DNA from: DASQFQ01 sp038327685 | Lineage (GTDB): Bacteria; Actinomycetota; Thermoleophilia; Solirubrobacterales; Solirubrobacteraceae | Direction of reading: 5' to 3' | Assembly: GCA_038327685.1 (NCBI GenBank) | Contig: JBBQLH010000003.1 | Span: 1-64,000, forward strand | Length of the DNA: 64,000 bases | Shown here: positions 16,763 through 25,132 of the stretch, piece after piece | Layout: each line of letters opens with the position of its first letter | Numbering within the stretch: the stretch's first letter is position 1 | The notes under the pieces: model-generated | Databases searched by the model: none | What the model was told of the DNA's origin: nothing | Seen by the model: the letters and a program-made list of their open reading frames with translations, nothing else | Position numbers and translations under genes: made by a program

Positions 16763-17203
16763 TTGGACGTCCGCCGTTCGCGCACCGTGGCCGCGCCGGT
16801 CGACGACGTGTGGCGGATCGTGCGCGATCCCTACCACCTGCCCCGCTGGTGGCCGCGCACGCAGCGTGTGGAGGGCGTGAGCTCGGGCGGCTGGACGTCG
16901 GTGCTGGTCACGGACAAGGGCCGCTCCGTGCGCGCGGACTACCGCGTCGAGGCCTCCAAGGGCGGTGAGCGGCGGCGGTGGTCGCAGGAGGTCACGGGGA
17001 CGCCGTTCGAGAAGCTGTTCCGCGAGGTCGTCTATGAGGTCGCGCTGGCGCCCGCCGACGCCGGGACCGAGGTGGGCTTGGAGGTGCATCAGAAGCCGGT
17101 CGGGTGGGCGCGCTTCGGCGGCCTGATGCTGCGGCGCGCAGCGCGCCGCCAGCTCGACGAGGCGCTGGACGGGCTGGCCGGGCTGCTGGAGGCCGACGCG
17201 TGA
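16763..17203 (+). CDS. SRPBCC/polyketide-cyclase-like ligand-binding protein
   Basis: 146 residues with the START/SRPBCC layout: VRRSRTVAAPVDDVWRIVRD at the N-terminus, a WWPRTQRVEG strand, a central beta sheet and a long C-terminal helix (QLDEALDGLAGLLEA). These proteins bind hydrophobic ligands in a cavity; the ligand here is unknown. TTG 16763, one base after the apt stop, fits the family N-terminus; an upstream ATG at 16721 would overlap apt by 41 bases. The stop overlaps the next start as GTGA. Confidence 0.78.
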   Translation: MDVRRSRTVAAPVDDVWRIVRDPYHLPRWWPRTQRVEGVSSGGWTSVLVTDKGRSVRADYRVEASKGGERRRWSQEVTGTPFEKLFREVVYEVALAPADAGTEVGLEVHQKPVGWARFGGLMLRRAARRQLDEALDGLAGLLEADA

Positions 17204-18852
17204 GCCGCGAGGGCGTGTTCTGGGGCTGGGGCGAGCCCGGCGCCGGGCCGTCCCTACCCGACCATGCGGCGAGCTTCCTGCGCTCGGCGCTGGGCGTGGA
17301 GGGCGCGGTGGTGTCGCGGCCGGTCGCCCTGGCGGAGGTGCGGATGGCGCCGCCGGCGCTGTCGGGCTCGGCGCGCGGGCGGCTCGCGGCGATCGTGGGG
17401 GAGGGGCACGTGCGCGACGACGCCGCCGCGCGCGCCGGCCGCTGCCGCGGCAAGTCCTACCTCGACCTGCTGCGCCAGCGTGCGGGCGACTGCGAGGACG
17501 CCCCCGACGCCGTGGTGGCGCCCGGCGACGCGCACGAGGTGCAGCAGGTGATCCACGCCTGCGCCGAAGAAGCGATCGCGGTCGTGCCCTACGGCGGCGG
17601 CACGAGCGTCGTCGGTGGGCTGGAGCCGCTGCGCGGGAACTTCGGCGCGCTGGTCTCGCTCGACCTCGGGCGGCTCGAGGGCCTGGTGTCCTTCGACGAG
17701 CGCTCGCAGACCGCGTGGCTGGGCGGCGGGACGCGGCTGCCGGAGGCCGACCAGGCCCTGGGGCAGCGCGGCTACACGCTCGGCCACACACCGCAGAGCT
17801 ACGAGTGGGCGACGGTCGGCGGGTGCGTCGCCACCCGGTCGGCAGGGCAGTCCTCGACCGGGCACGGGCGGATCGAGGAGAACGTCGTGGCGCTGCGCTG
17901 CGCGACGCCGGCGGGGGAGATCGCGACGCTCGCAGTCCCCGCGACCGCGGCCGGGCCCTCGATCAAGCAGCTCGTGATCGGCTCCGAGGGGACGCTGGGC
18001 GCGATCACGAGCGTGGCGCTCCGGGTCTTCCCGCGGCCCGCCGCCGAGCGCTACGAGGGCTGGTTCGTGCGCTCCTTCGCCGAGGGCGCCGACGCGCTGC
18101 GGCGGCTGGTCCAGGCGGGCGTCGAGCCCGACATCGCCCGGCTCTCCGACGAGGCGGAGACGCAGATGTCGCTCGCGCTCGGCGGCACGGTCGGGCTGAC
18201 CGGGTGGGCGGGGCGAGCGCTGCTGCGCGCGCGGACTGCCTCGCTGCGCTCGTCACCGGCTTCGCCTCGCGGGGGCGGCTGCCTGCTGATCTGCGGCTGG
18301 GAGGACACGGCGGAGGCGATCGCGCGCCGCCGCGCGCCGGCGGCGCGGATGCTGCGGCGGGCGGGCGCCGTGCCCGTCGGCGGCGGTGCCGGCCGCGCCT
18401 GGCTCGCCGGCCGCTACGCGGGGCCGCACCTGCGGGACGACCTGCTCGACCGCGGCGTACTCGTCGAGACGCTCGAGACCGCGACGACCTGGTCGAACCT
18501 CGAGACGCTGCGCTCCGCCGTCACCCGGGCGCTCGAGGGCGCTCTGGCCGCGCCGCTCGTCGTCTGCCACCTCTCCCACCTGTACGCGACGGGCGCCTCG
18601 CTGTACTTCACGGCGCTCGCGGCGCAGGACCGGGACGATCCGCTCGGCCAATGGCGGGCGGCGAAGCGCGCCGCGACGGACGCGATCGTCGCGGCCGGCG
18701 GGACGATCACGCACCACCACGCGGTCGGTGCCGACCACGCGGCCTGGATGCCGGGGGAGGTCGGCCCGCTCGGGCACGACATGCTGCGTACGGTGAAGGA
18801 GCGCTGCGACCCGGCCGGGGTGATGAACCCGGGGAAGCTGCTGCGGAGCTAG
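17200..18852 (+). CDS. FAD-linked oxidase, alkyl-DHAP synthase/GlcD type
   Basis: 550 residues. A PCMH-type FAD domain (~95-290) contains VVAPGDAHEVQQV, YGGGTSVVGGLEP, GHTPQSYEWATVGGCVATRS and GSEGTLGAI. The C-terminal FAD-oxidase domain holds a histidine-rich segment TITHHHAVGADHAAWM, and the protein ends RCDPAGVMNPGKLL. This arrangement is shared with alkyldihydroxyacetone-phosphate synthase and D-lactate/glycolate oxidases; the histidine cluster favours the alkyl-DHAP synthase-like branch, which would mean ether lipids or a related flavin reaction. GTG 17200 overlaps the SRPBCC stop. The 3' end overlaps the convergent membrane-regulator gene by 4 bases. Confidence 0.85.
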   Translation: MSREGVFWGWGEPGAGPSLPDHAASFLRSALGVEGAVVSRPVALAEVRMAPPALSGSARGRLAAIVGEGHVRDDAAARAGRCRGKSYLDLLRQRAGDCEDAPDAVVAPGDAHEVQQVIHACAEEAIAVVPYGGGTSVVGGLEPLRGNFGALVSLDLGRLEGLVSFDERSQTAWLGGGTRLPEADQALGQRGYTLGHTPQSYEWATVGGCVATRSAGQSSTGHGRIEENVVALRCATPAGEIATLAVPATAAGPSIKQLVIGSEGTLGAITSVALRVFPRPAAERYEGWFVRSFAEGADALRRLVQAGVEPDIARLSDEAETQMSLALGGTVGLTGWAGRALLRARTASLRSSPASPRGGGCLLICGWEDTAEAIARRRAPAARMLRRAGAVPVGGGAGRAWLAGRYAGPHLRDDLLDRGVLVETLETATTWSNLETLRSAVTRALEGALAAPLVVCHLSHLYATGASLYFTALAAQDRDDPLGQWRAAKRAATDAIVAAGGTITHHHAVGADHAAWMPGEVGPLGHDMLRTVKERCDPAGVMNPGKLLRS

Positions 18853-19922
18853 CCGGACCCGCGCGGCAGGGTGCCGCGGAGAACGATCGGGCCGGGCTTC
18901 TTCGCGTTGCCGTTGCTCTCGCGCGAGACGACGACCTGGCGGTAGCTCGCGAGCCAGCGCGGGAACTTGGCGAGGTCCGCGGTGCGCGGCCCGGTCGTGC
19001 CGAGCTGGCCGTTGGAACCGACCGGCTGGGCGAAGCCGAGCCGCTGCGAGCCCTTGCCCGGGGTCGTGAACCAGACGGCGTAGGCCTCGTTGGAGCGATT
19101 GGCGGGCACGCTGGTGCCCTCGAGCGTGAACGCGAGCTGCTGCTGCGCGGCATACAGCCGCATCACGCCGCTGGCCTTCGAGCCGTTGACGCCCTTGAGC
19201 TGGATCTGACCGACGGGCTGCGGGGTCGCCGTGGCGCTGGGCGTCGCGGTGGCCGTCGCGGCGGCGCTCGAGCCGGCGGCGGGCTTGTTGTCGTCGCCGT
19301 TGAAGACGAACAGCACCAGCACGAGGACGACGATCGCGAGCACGGCGAGCCCGATCAGCACCGCGCCGCCGACCCGCGACGAGGCGGCCGCCATCGCACC
19401 CGAGGGGCTCGGCGCGTCGACGGCCGGCCCGGCGCCGGAGCGCGTGCGCGGCTTCTCGCGCAGCGGGCGTGGGCGGGGAGCGGGCTTGGCGGGTTCGTCC
19501 GCCTCCTCGGAGAGCGGCGAGCCGGAGCTGATCGCGGCGGCGGCCTGGGCCGGCCCGGCCGGAGCCGCCTGCTTGGCGCCCGCCTTCTCCGGCAGCGCCG
19601 GCAGGGCGCCGCCGACATCCTCGAGCTGGGCGCGCACGGTTTCGGCCCACTCGCGGGCGCCGTTGGAGCTGCGCAGCAGCCGCCGCGTCGCCTGGCGCGG
19701 CTTGCCGTTCTGCTGGCCGAGCAGGAAATCGGAGATCTGGGCGAGCTTGTCCGCGGGCAGCTCGACGTCGGGCGCGAGCGCCGCGAGGCCGGAGTGGGCG
19801 CGTGCCCGCACCGCGTCCTCGGAGATGTTCAGGAGCTCGGCGATCTGCGCGTAGGACCGCTCCCGCTGCAGGATGAGCTGGACGACGGCGCGCTGGTCTG
19901 GGGCGAGGGTCTGGAGCGGCAT
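18849..19922 (-). CDS. Membrane protein: sigma-region-4-like HTH, TM helix, RskA-like domain
   Basis: 357 residues in an unusual order. Residues 1-48 look like sigma-70 region 4 (PDQRAVVQLILQRERSYAQI, then LLNISEDAVRARAHSGLAAL). A Pro/Ala-rich cytoplasmic linker follows, then one hydrophobic helix at ~186-208, a Thr/Ala/Pro-rich stretch and an extracytoplasmic domain (~235-357) with EAYAVWFTTPGKGSQRLGF, similar to the C-terminal domain of anti-sigma-K factor RskA. A DNA-binding-like HTH fused to an anti-sigma-type sensor suggests one-component signalling, perhaps released by proteolysis. No sigma gene is adjacent. It is divergent from the thioesterase gene. Confidence 0.75.
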   Translation of the reverse strand: MPLQTLAPDQRAVVQLILQRERSYAQIAELLNISEDAVRARAHSGLAALAPDVELPADKLAQISDFLLGQQNGKPRQATRRLLRSSNGAREWAETVRAQLEDVGGALPALPEKAGAKQAAPAGPAQAAAAISSGSPLSEEADEPAKPAPRPRPLREKPRTRSGAGPAVDAPSPSGAMAAASSRVGGAVLIGLAVLAIVVLVLVLFVFNGDDNKPAAGSSAAATATATPSATATPQPVGQIQLKGVNGSKASGVMRLYAAQQQLAFTLEGTSVPANRSNEAYAVWFTTPGKGSQRLGFAQPVGSNGQLGTTGPRTADLAKFPRWLASYRQVVVSRESNGNAKKPGPIVLRGTLPRGSG

Positions 19923-19951
19923 GACGGGGTGCTGAGGGTAGTGTGACGGTC

Positions 19952-20359
19952 ATGTCTAAGACGCAGTTCTCCCTGCAGGTGATGGGCTTCGAGGCCCTCT
20001 ACGGGCTCGAGATCCTCTCGCTCGGGGAGGAGGCCGCGACGGCGCGCGTGGCGGTCCGCGACGAGGTCAAGCAACCGGCCGGGCTGGTCCACGGAGGGGT
20101 CTACGCCGCGATCGCCGAGAGCCTGACCTCGATCGCGACCTCGAAGGCCCTCAACCGGGAGGGGACGTCGGCCCACGGCCTCTCCAGCCAGACGAGCTTC
20201 CTGCGCCCCATCGTGCAGGGCACGATCCACGCCACCGCCCGCCGCCGCCACCGGGGCCGCACGACGTGGGTGTGGGAGGTCGACATCACCGACGACGAGG
20301 GCCGGTTGTGCGCACTCGTCCGGATGACCGTGGCGGTGCGTCAGCCGCAGGCTGGCTAA
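19952..20359 (+). CDS. PaaI-type hotdog thioesterase
   Basis: 135-residue single hotdog domain. The helix-start motif KQPAGLVHGGVYAAIAESLT is the PaaI/4HBT signature, with the acidic residue E in AIAES as the probable catalytic base. It hydrolyses an acyl-CoA or aryl-CoA of unknown identity. ATG 19952 starts SKTQFSLQVMG; GTG 19943 lies three codons upstream. It ends head-on with a decayed oxidoreductase gene, with overlapping stop codons. Confidence 0.85.
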   Translation: MSKTQFSLQVMGFEALYGLEILSLGEEAATARVAVRDEVKQPAGLVHGGVYAAIAESLTSIATSKALNREGTSAHGLSSQTSFLRPIVQGTIHATARRRHRGRTTWVWEVDITDDEGRLCALVRMTVAVRQPQAG

Positions 20360-21372
20360 GCGGGCACGCTCGTGAGCCGGTCGTGCACGAGGCGCACGAC
20401 GGCCGCGCCCTCGCCGACGGCGGTGGCGCAGCGCTTGGGCGCCCCGAGCGCACGTCGCCGGCGGCGTAGACGCCCGGGACGGAGGTCTCGAGCGGCTTCG
20501 GCCGCCCCGGCTTCGGCGCCGGTCAGCACGAAGCCCTTGTCGTCGCGGGCGACCGCGTTCCTGAGCCAGTCGGTGCACGGCGAGCGCCGAGGAAGAGGAA
20601 CAGGTAGGAGAGGGGGAGACGCTCGCCGTCGCTGAGGGTGACGCCTTCGAGCTGGCCGTCGGTCCCGTGCAGCGCCGTGATCTCGGACCGGTCGCGCACC
20701 GCGATCCCCTGGCGCTCGAGGCGCCGATCAGTAGTCGGACATCGTCACGCGCAGGTCGGCGCGGCGGTGCAGCAGCGTCACCAGCGCCCCGCCGCGGGAC
20801 CGCCAGATCGCGGCCTGCGCGGCGGAGTTGCCGCCACCGACCACGGCGACGCGAGTCGCGCCGCAGCGCTGGGCCTCCGGCGGCCGGCAGCGTAGAAGAC
20901 GCTGATGCCCTCGTAGTCGTCGAGATCGGCGACCGTCAGGCGGCGGTACTCGGCGTCGGTCGCCAGGACGACGGCGCGAGCCGCGATCTCCTCTCCGCCG
21001 TCGAGACGCACGACGTGGCGGTCGCCGCCCGGCTCCAGCGCCAGGGCGCGGTACGGGGTGGCCATGCGGGCGCCGAACTTCCGCGCCTGGGTGACGGCGC
21101 GCGTGGTGAGCTCCCCGCCGCTGATGCCCGCCGGGAAGCCGAGGTAGTTCTCGATCCGCCGCGAGACGCCCGCCTGCCCGCCGAGCATGGCGGATGATCT
21201 CGTCACCCGCGGCGTCGAGGATCGCCGCCTCACCCTCCAGGATCGCGACGAACGGGTAGCGCTCGTCGCCGACCTCGTAGAGCACGTCGCCGGCAGCCGC
21301 CGTCCGCTCCTCGCCGAGGGCCGTCAGCGTCGCGAGCTGCGAGGCGGAGAGGATCGGGCTGGCGCTTGCCAC
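20356..21372 (-). pseudogene. Decayed thioredoxin-reductase-like gene with cNMP-binding N-terminus
   Basis: Read from 21372 down, fragments of one gene appear in several frames. They are a cyclic-nucleotide-binding start (LATLTALGEERTAAAGDVLY), a reductase middle (GQAGVSRRIENYLGFPAGIS, ELTTRAVTQARKFGA), the NADPH motif VVGGGNSAAQAAIW ending MSDY-stop at 20728, then VTLSDGERLPL, CTDWLRN, and VPGVYAAGDVRSG to the end. At least five frame changes and a missing stretch (rest of the cNMP domain and the first FAD GxGxxG) are evident: about 340 codons remain of a ~550-residue family. It follows nadE by 3 bases on the same strand. Such a density of lesions is hard to explain by one sequencing error. 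Confidence 0.85.
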
Positions 21373-21375
21373 TCG

Positions 21376-23112
21376 TCAGCCGCGGTAGAGGTTGGTGATC
21401 GGCATCCGCCGGTCGCGCCCGAACGCGCGCGGCGTGATCTTGATGCCGGGCGCGGCCTGACGGCGCTTGTACTCCGCGCGGTCGACGAGAGAGATCACGC
21501 GCTCGACGGCCTCGGCCGGCAGGCCCATCAGCTCGAGCTGCTCGCGGTCCGCGTCCTCCTCGATGTAGGCCTCGAGGATGCGGTCGAGCGTGTCGTAGTC
21601 TGGCAGCGAGTCGGTGTCCTGCTGGCCCTCGCGCAGCTCGGCGCTCGGCGGCCGCGTCACGATCGACTCGGGCACCGGGCTCTCCGGGTCGCGCTCGCCG
21701 CGGAACGCCACGAGGCGGTAGACGAGCGTCTTCGGCACGTCCTGGATGACCGCGAAGCCGCCTGCGGAGTCGCCGTAGAGTGTCGAGTAGCCGACGGAGT
21801 TCTCCGACTTGTTGCCGGTCGTGAGCACGAGCCAGCCGAACTTGTTGGACAGCGCCATCAGCAGGTTGCCGCGGATCCGCGCCTGCAGGTTCTCCTCCGT
21901 GATGTCCGGGTCGCGCCCCTCGAAGCGGGGGGCGAGCAGGTCGTCGTAGGACTCCATCGCCGTCCCGATCGGAATCTCGAGCAGCTCGACGCCAAGGTTG
22001 CCGGCGAGCTTCTCCGCGTCCCCGCGCGTGCCCTCCGAGGAGTAGCGCGACGGCATCGTCACGCACGTCACGCGGTCGGCGCCCAGCGCGTCGACGGCGA
22101 CCAGGGCGACGAGCGTCGAGTCGATCCCGCCCGAGAGCCCGAGCACGACGTGCTCGAAGCCGTTCTTCCCCACGTAGTCCCGGGTGCCGAGCACGAGCGC
22201 CGCGTAGACCTCGGCCTCGGGCTCGAGCAGCGGCACGACCTCGCCGCCGAGCTGTTCGACCGCAGGCCGCTCGGGCCGCTCGACGCGGCCGAAGTGGCGC
22301 ACGTCGGGCAGCGCGCGGCGCACGGGCGGGCGTAGCCGCGTGTCGCGCAGGCGGGCGGTCACGGCGGCCTGCACGTCGACGTTCGCGATCACGAGCCCCT
22401 CGGCGAACTGCGGCCCGCGCGCGAGCACCTCGCCCTCGTGGTCGACCACGAGCGAGTGGCCGTCGAAGACGAGCTCGTCCTGGCCGCCGACGAGATTGCA
22501 GAAGGCGACGACGCAGAGGTTGTCGCGGGCGCGCTGGATGATCATGCGCTCGCGCTCGACGCCCTTGTTGCGGTGGTAGGGCGAGGCGGACAGGTTCACG
22601 ATCAGCGACGCCCCCGCCAGCGCTTCGTCGGACTCGGGCGGGCCCGGGCTCCAGATGTCCTCGCAGATCGTCAGGCCGAGCCGGGCGTCGCCGAAGTCGA
22701 TCACCGCGCCGCCGCCGCCCGACTGGAAGTAGCGCTCCTCGTCGAAGACGCCGTAGTTGGGCAGCATGGTCTTGCGGTAGATCGCCGCGATCTCCCCGTC
22801 GGCGAGCACCGCGAGGGCGTTGTAGACGTCCTCCGTGCGCTCCGGGAAGCCGACGAGCGCCACGATGTCGCGCGTCTCCGCCGCCAGCGCCTCGAGGGCC
22901 TCGCGCGCCTTGCGCAGGAAGTGCTCCTTGAGCAGCAGGTCCTCGGGCGGGTAGCCGGTCAGCGCGAGCTCGGGGAAGAGGACGAGCTCGGCGCCCGCCT
23001 CGCGCGCGGCCGCGGCGCGCTCGCGGATCGTCTCCGCGTTGCCGTCGATGTCGCCGACGCGGGCGTCGATCTGGGCGAGCGCGAGGCGCACGGGTGTGAG
23101 GCGGCCTGGCAT
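21376..23112 (-). CDS. nadE: Glutamine-dependent NAD+ synthetase
   Basis: 578 residues in two domains. The N-terminal nitrilase-type glutaminase has the catalytic triad E48 (FPELALTGYPPED), K114 (YRKTMLPNYGVFDE) and C150 (LTICEDIW). The C-terminal ATP-pyrophosphatase domain has the P-loop GLSGGIDSTLVAL and TGNKSENSVGYSTLYGDSAG. It amidates nicotinic acid adenine dinucleotide using ammonia from glutamine, the last step of NAD synthesis. ATG 23112 gives the expected start PVRLALAQIDARVGD. Length is normal and it appears fully functional. Confidence 0.97.
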   Translation of the reverse strand: MPGRLTPVRLALAQIDARVGDIDGNAETIRERAAAAREAGAELVLFPELALTGYPPEDLLLKEHFLRKAREALEALAAETRDIVALVGFPERTEDVYNALAVLADGEIAAIYRKTMLPNYGVFDEERYFQSGGGGAVIDFGDARLGLTICEDIWSPGPPESDEALAGASLIVNLSASPYHRNKGVERERMIIQRARDNLCVVAFCNLVGGQDELVFDGHSLVVDHEGEVLARGPQFAEGLVIANVDVQAAVTARLRDTRLRPPVRRALPDVRHFGRVERPERPAVEQLGGEVVPLLEPEAEVYAALVLGTRDYVGKNGFEHVVLGLSGGIDSTLVALVAVDALGADRVTCVTMPSRYSSEGTRGDAEKLAGNLGVELLEIPIGTAMESYDDLLAPRFEGRDPDITEENLQARIRGNLLMALSNKFGWLVLTTGNKSENSVGYSTLYGDSAGGFAVIQDVPKTLVYRLVAFRGERDPESPVPESIVTRPPSAELREGQQDTDSLPDYDTLDRILEAYIEEDADREQLELMGLPAEAVERVISLVDRAEYKRRQAAPGIKITPRAFGRDRRMPITNLYRG

Positions 23113-23116
23113 CGCC

Positions 23117-23590
23117 TCAATTTTGGCAGGGCTTCCGGGCGCCCTCGCCGAGCCACGCCTCCGTGAACGCGCGCAGCTGCGCGTCCGAGGCGGACCCGGA
23201 GCGCAGCCGCCGGCCCCACGCGAGTGCCTCGACGCCGGTGGGGGCGCCCGGCGCGAGGATCACGGCCTGCCCCGCGGCCGCGATCTCGGCGTCGTAGGGG
23301 CCGGTGAGCTGGTCCTGCAGGCTTCGCAGCGCTCCCGGCGGCCGCGTGCCGCGGTAGCGCAGCACGACGTTGCCGAGCGCGAGCGCGCTGCGCAGCTGGT
23401 CGGTGGCGAGCGGGCGCTTGTCGTGCGCGATCGAGGCCGTGTGCCCGGGGCAGCGGGCCGCGACGCGCTCGCCCGGCCCCCCGGCGTTGCTGACGCCCGC
23501 GTCGTCGCGCGACTGCAGCAGCAGAATCGCCCCGGCCACCGCTGCGAGCGCGATCACGACGACCACGAGTCCCACGAGGAAGCGCCGCAT
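23117..23590 (-). CDS. Membrane-anchored DUF3105-like protein
   Basis: 157 residues. MRRFLVGLVVVVIALAAVAG is an N-terminal membrane anchor or uncleaved signal. The exported part resembles the C-terminal half of DUF3105 proteins: LGNVVLRYRGTRP, then AVILAPGAPTGVEALAWGRR, with a lone cysteine pair (RCPGH and KPCQN). The function of the family is unknown. ATG 23590 was chosen because the longer frame (to 23695) runs into the neighbouring acyltransferase gene. It sits between nadE (4-base gap) and the acyltransferase (7-base gap), so co-transcription is likely. Confidence 0.65.
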   Translation of the reverse strand: MRRFLVGLVVVVIALAAVAGAILLLQSRDDAGVSNAGGPGERVAARCPGHTASIAHDKRPLATDQLRSALALGNVVLRYRGTRPPGALRSLQDQLTGPYDAEIAAAGQAVILAPGAPTGVEALAWGRRLRSGSASDAQLRAFTEAWLGEGARKPCQN

Positions 23591-23597
23591 CGGCGGC

Positions 23598-25046
23598 CTA
23601 GCGGCGCGAGCGCGCGCGCCCGGCCGTATCCCGCGGGGCGCTGCCGTTGTCCCGCGGGACGCCGGCGGCGGCCGCGAGCTCGCCGATCGCATCACGCAGG
23701 CCGGCGGCGAGGTCGTCGAGGTCGGGCAGGGAGTCGTAGTCGCCGAGCAGCCCGAAGTTCAGCGTCCCGTCGTAGGACATGATCGCGATCCCCAGCGCCG
23801 TGTTGGTGACCAGTGGGACCTGCGGATAGATCCGCAGCAGGCGGCGACCGAGGATGTAGAGCGGGAACTGGGGCCCTGGCACGTTCGTCACGACGACGTT
23901 GAACACGCGCTGCGCCGACTGCAGGCGCGAGGCCTGGGAGAGCAGGGTCGGGGGCGCGAAGCCCGCGAGCTGGGTGATCAGCTCGGCGCCGACCGCCTGC
24001 CCGGAGTCCTTGAGTCCCTTCATCGCCTCGTGGACGATCTGGAAGCGCTCGACCGGGTCGGCGGCGTACACGGGCAGCGGCGCGTACATCGCGGTCACGC
24101 GGTTGCCGAGCGCGCCCTGCTCGGCCTCGGCGCGCACGGACATCGGGACCATCGCCTTGAGCTCGACGCCGTCGACCTCGTGGCCGTTGGCCAGCATGTG
24201 GGAGCGCAGCGCGCCCGCCACCACGCTCAGCACGACGTCGTTGACCGTGCCGCCGAGCGCGTCCTTGATCGCCTTGAAGTGCGCGAGATCGCCGTCGGCC
24301 CACGCGAAGCGCCGGTGCGGCCCGATCGGCACGTTGTAGGGGCTGGCCGGCGCGCCCTGCAGCCCGGCCGCGAGCACCGCGCCGAGCCCCGCGACCGCCT
24401 TGCCGAGCTGACCGGCGGCACGCTCCGGATGCGCGAGCGCGCCGGCCGCGAGGCGGGCGGCGCCGAGCGGCGCGGCGGCCTGCTCCGCGAGCGCCTCCGC
24501 GACCAGCGTCGCCGGCGTCGGCTCAGGGCGCGGGAACCAGGCGGGAGGCGGCTCCGGCGGCGGCGCGGGCTCCTCCTCGAGGTCGAACAGGACGGTCGCG
24601 ATGTCGACCCCGGAGACACCGTCGACGAGGCAGTGGTGGGTCTTCGAGATGATCGCGAAACGGCCGCCCTCGACGCGCTGGACGAGCCACAGCTCCCACA
24701 GGGGCTTGCCGCGGTCCAGGCGCTGGGCGAGCACGCGGCCCGTCAGGTTGCGCAGCTGCTCGAGGCTCGCGGGCTCGGGCAGCGCGGTGTGGCGCACGTG
24801 GTAGCTCGGGTTGAAGTGCGGGTCGTCGACCCAGACCGGGCGGGCCTGCGTCAGCGGCGGGAACGCGAGCTTCTGGCGGTAGCGCGGGACGAGGTGCAGC
24901 CGCGAGTCGACCTTCGCGACGAAGTCTTCGTACGGAGGCGCCTCGCCCTCGAAGAGCATGCAGGAGCCGACGTGCATGTGCGCGCCGGCGTCCTCGAGCG
25001 CGAGGAAGGAGTTGTCGAGCCCGGTGAGGCGATCGGGATTGGCCAT
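23598..25046 (-). CDS. Wax ester synthase/diacylglycerol acyltransferase (WS/DGAT)
   Basis: 482 residues. The catalytic motif HHxxxDG is present as THHCLVDGVSG around residues 133-143, with the DUF1298-type C-terminal domain containing NVPGPQFPLYILGRRLL and TALGIAIMSYDGTLNFGL. These enzymes make triacylglycerol or wax esters from acyl-CoA at the membrane surface and are typical of lipid-storing actinobacteria. ATG 25046 begins the usual MANPDRLTGLDNSFL; ATG 25082 upstream is less likely. It is divergent from an ECF sigma gene, with a short AT-rich palindrome-containing gap between. The window's acyl-CoA ligase could supply its substrate. Confidence 0.92.
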   Translation of the reverse strand: MANPDRLTGLDNSFLALEDAGAHMHVGSCMLFEGEAPPYEDFVAKVDSRLHLVPRYRQKLAFPPLTQARPVWVDDPHFNPSYHVRHTALPEPASLEQLRNLTGRVLAQRLDRGKPLWELWLVQRVEGGRFAIISKTHHCLVDGVSGVDIATVLFDLEEEPAPPPEPPPAWFPRPEPTPATLVAEALAEQAAAPLGAARLAAGALAHPERAAGQLGKAVAGLGAVLAAGLQGAPASPYNVPIGPHRRFAWADGDLAHFKAIKDALGGTVNDVVLSVVAGALRSHMLANGHEVDGVELKAMVPMSVRAEAEQGALGNRVTAMYAPLPVYAADPVERFQIVHEAMKGLKDSGQAVGAELITQLAGFAPPTLLSQASRLQSAQRVFNVVVTNVPGPQFPLYILGRRLLRIYPQVPLVTNTALGIAIMSYDGTLNFGLLGDYDSLPDLDDLAAGLRDAIGELAAAAGVPRDNGSAPRDTAGRARSRR

Positions 25047-25084
25047 CGCCGGCGATTGTCCACCATTCGACCCGCTCGCCATAG

Positions 25085-25123
25085 CTTCAACACAGTGTTT
25101 GCCAACCTTCAACAATGTGTAGA
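25085..25123. promoter_or_regulatory. Tandem palindromic operator-like sites
   Basis: CTTCAACACAGTGTTTG (25085-25101) contains the perfect palindrome AACAC-A-GTGTT. A similar unit CTTCAACAATGTGTAGA follows at 25107-25123, one helical turn pair (22 bp) later, and CCAAC (25102-25106)/GTTGG (25126-25130) bracket the second unit. The sites lie in the only AT-rich DNA between the divergent acyltransferase and sigma-factor starts. A dimeric repressor of TetR type is the simplest guess; no regulator gene other than the sigma factor adjoins. Confidence 0.45.
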
Positions 25124-25132
25124 ATGTTGGAC

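Noticed and set aside
17715..19946. Very long open frames on alternative strands and frames (743 residues here; also 18253-19953 and 29820-31691 upstream parts)
   Set aside because: Arg/Ala/Gly/Pro-rich translations without any domain, lying over well-supported genes; typical of GC-rich DNA where stop codons are rare.
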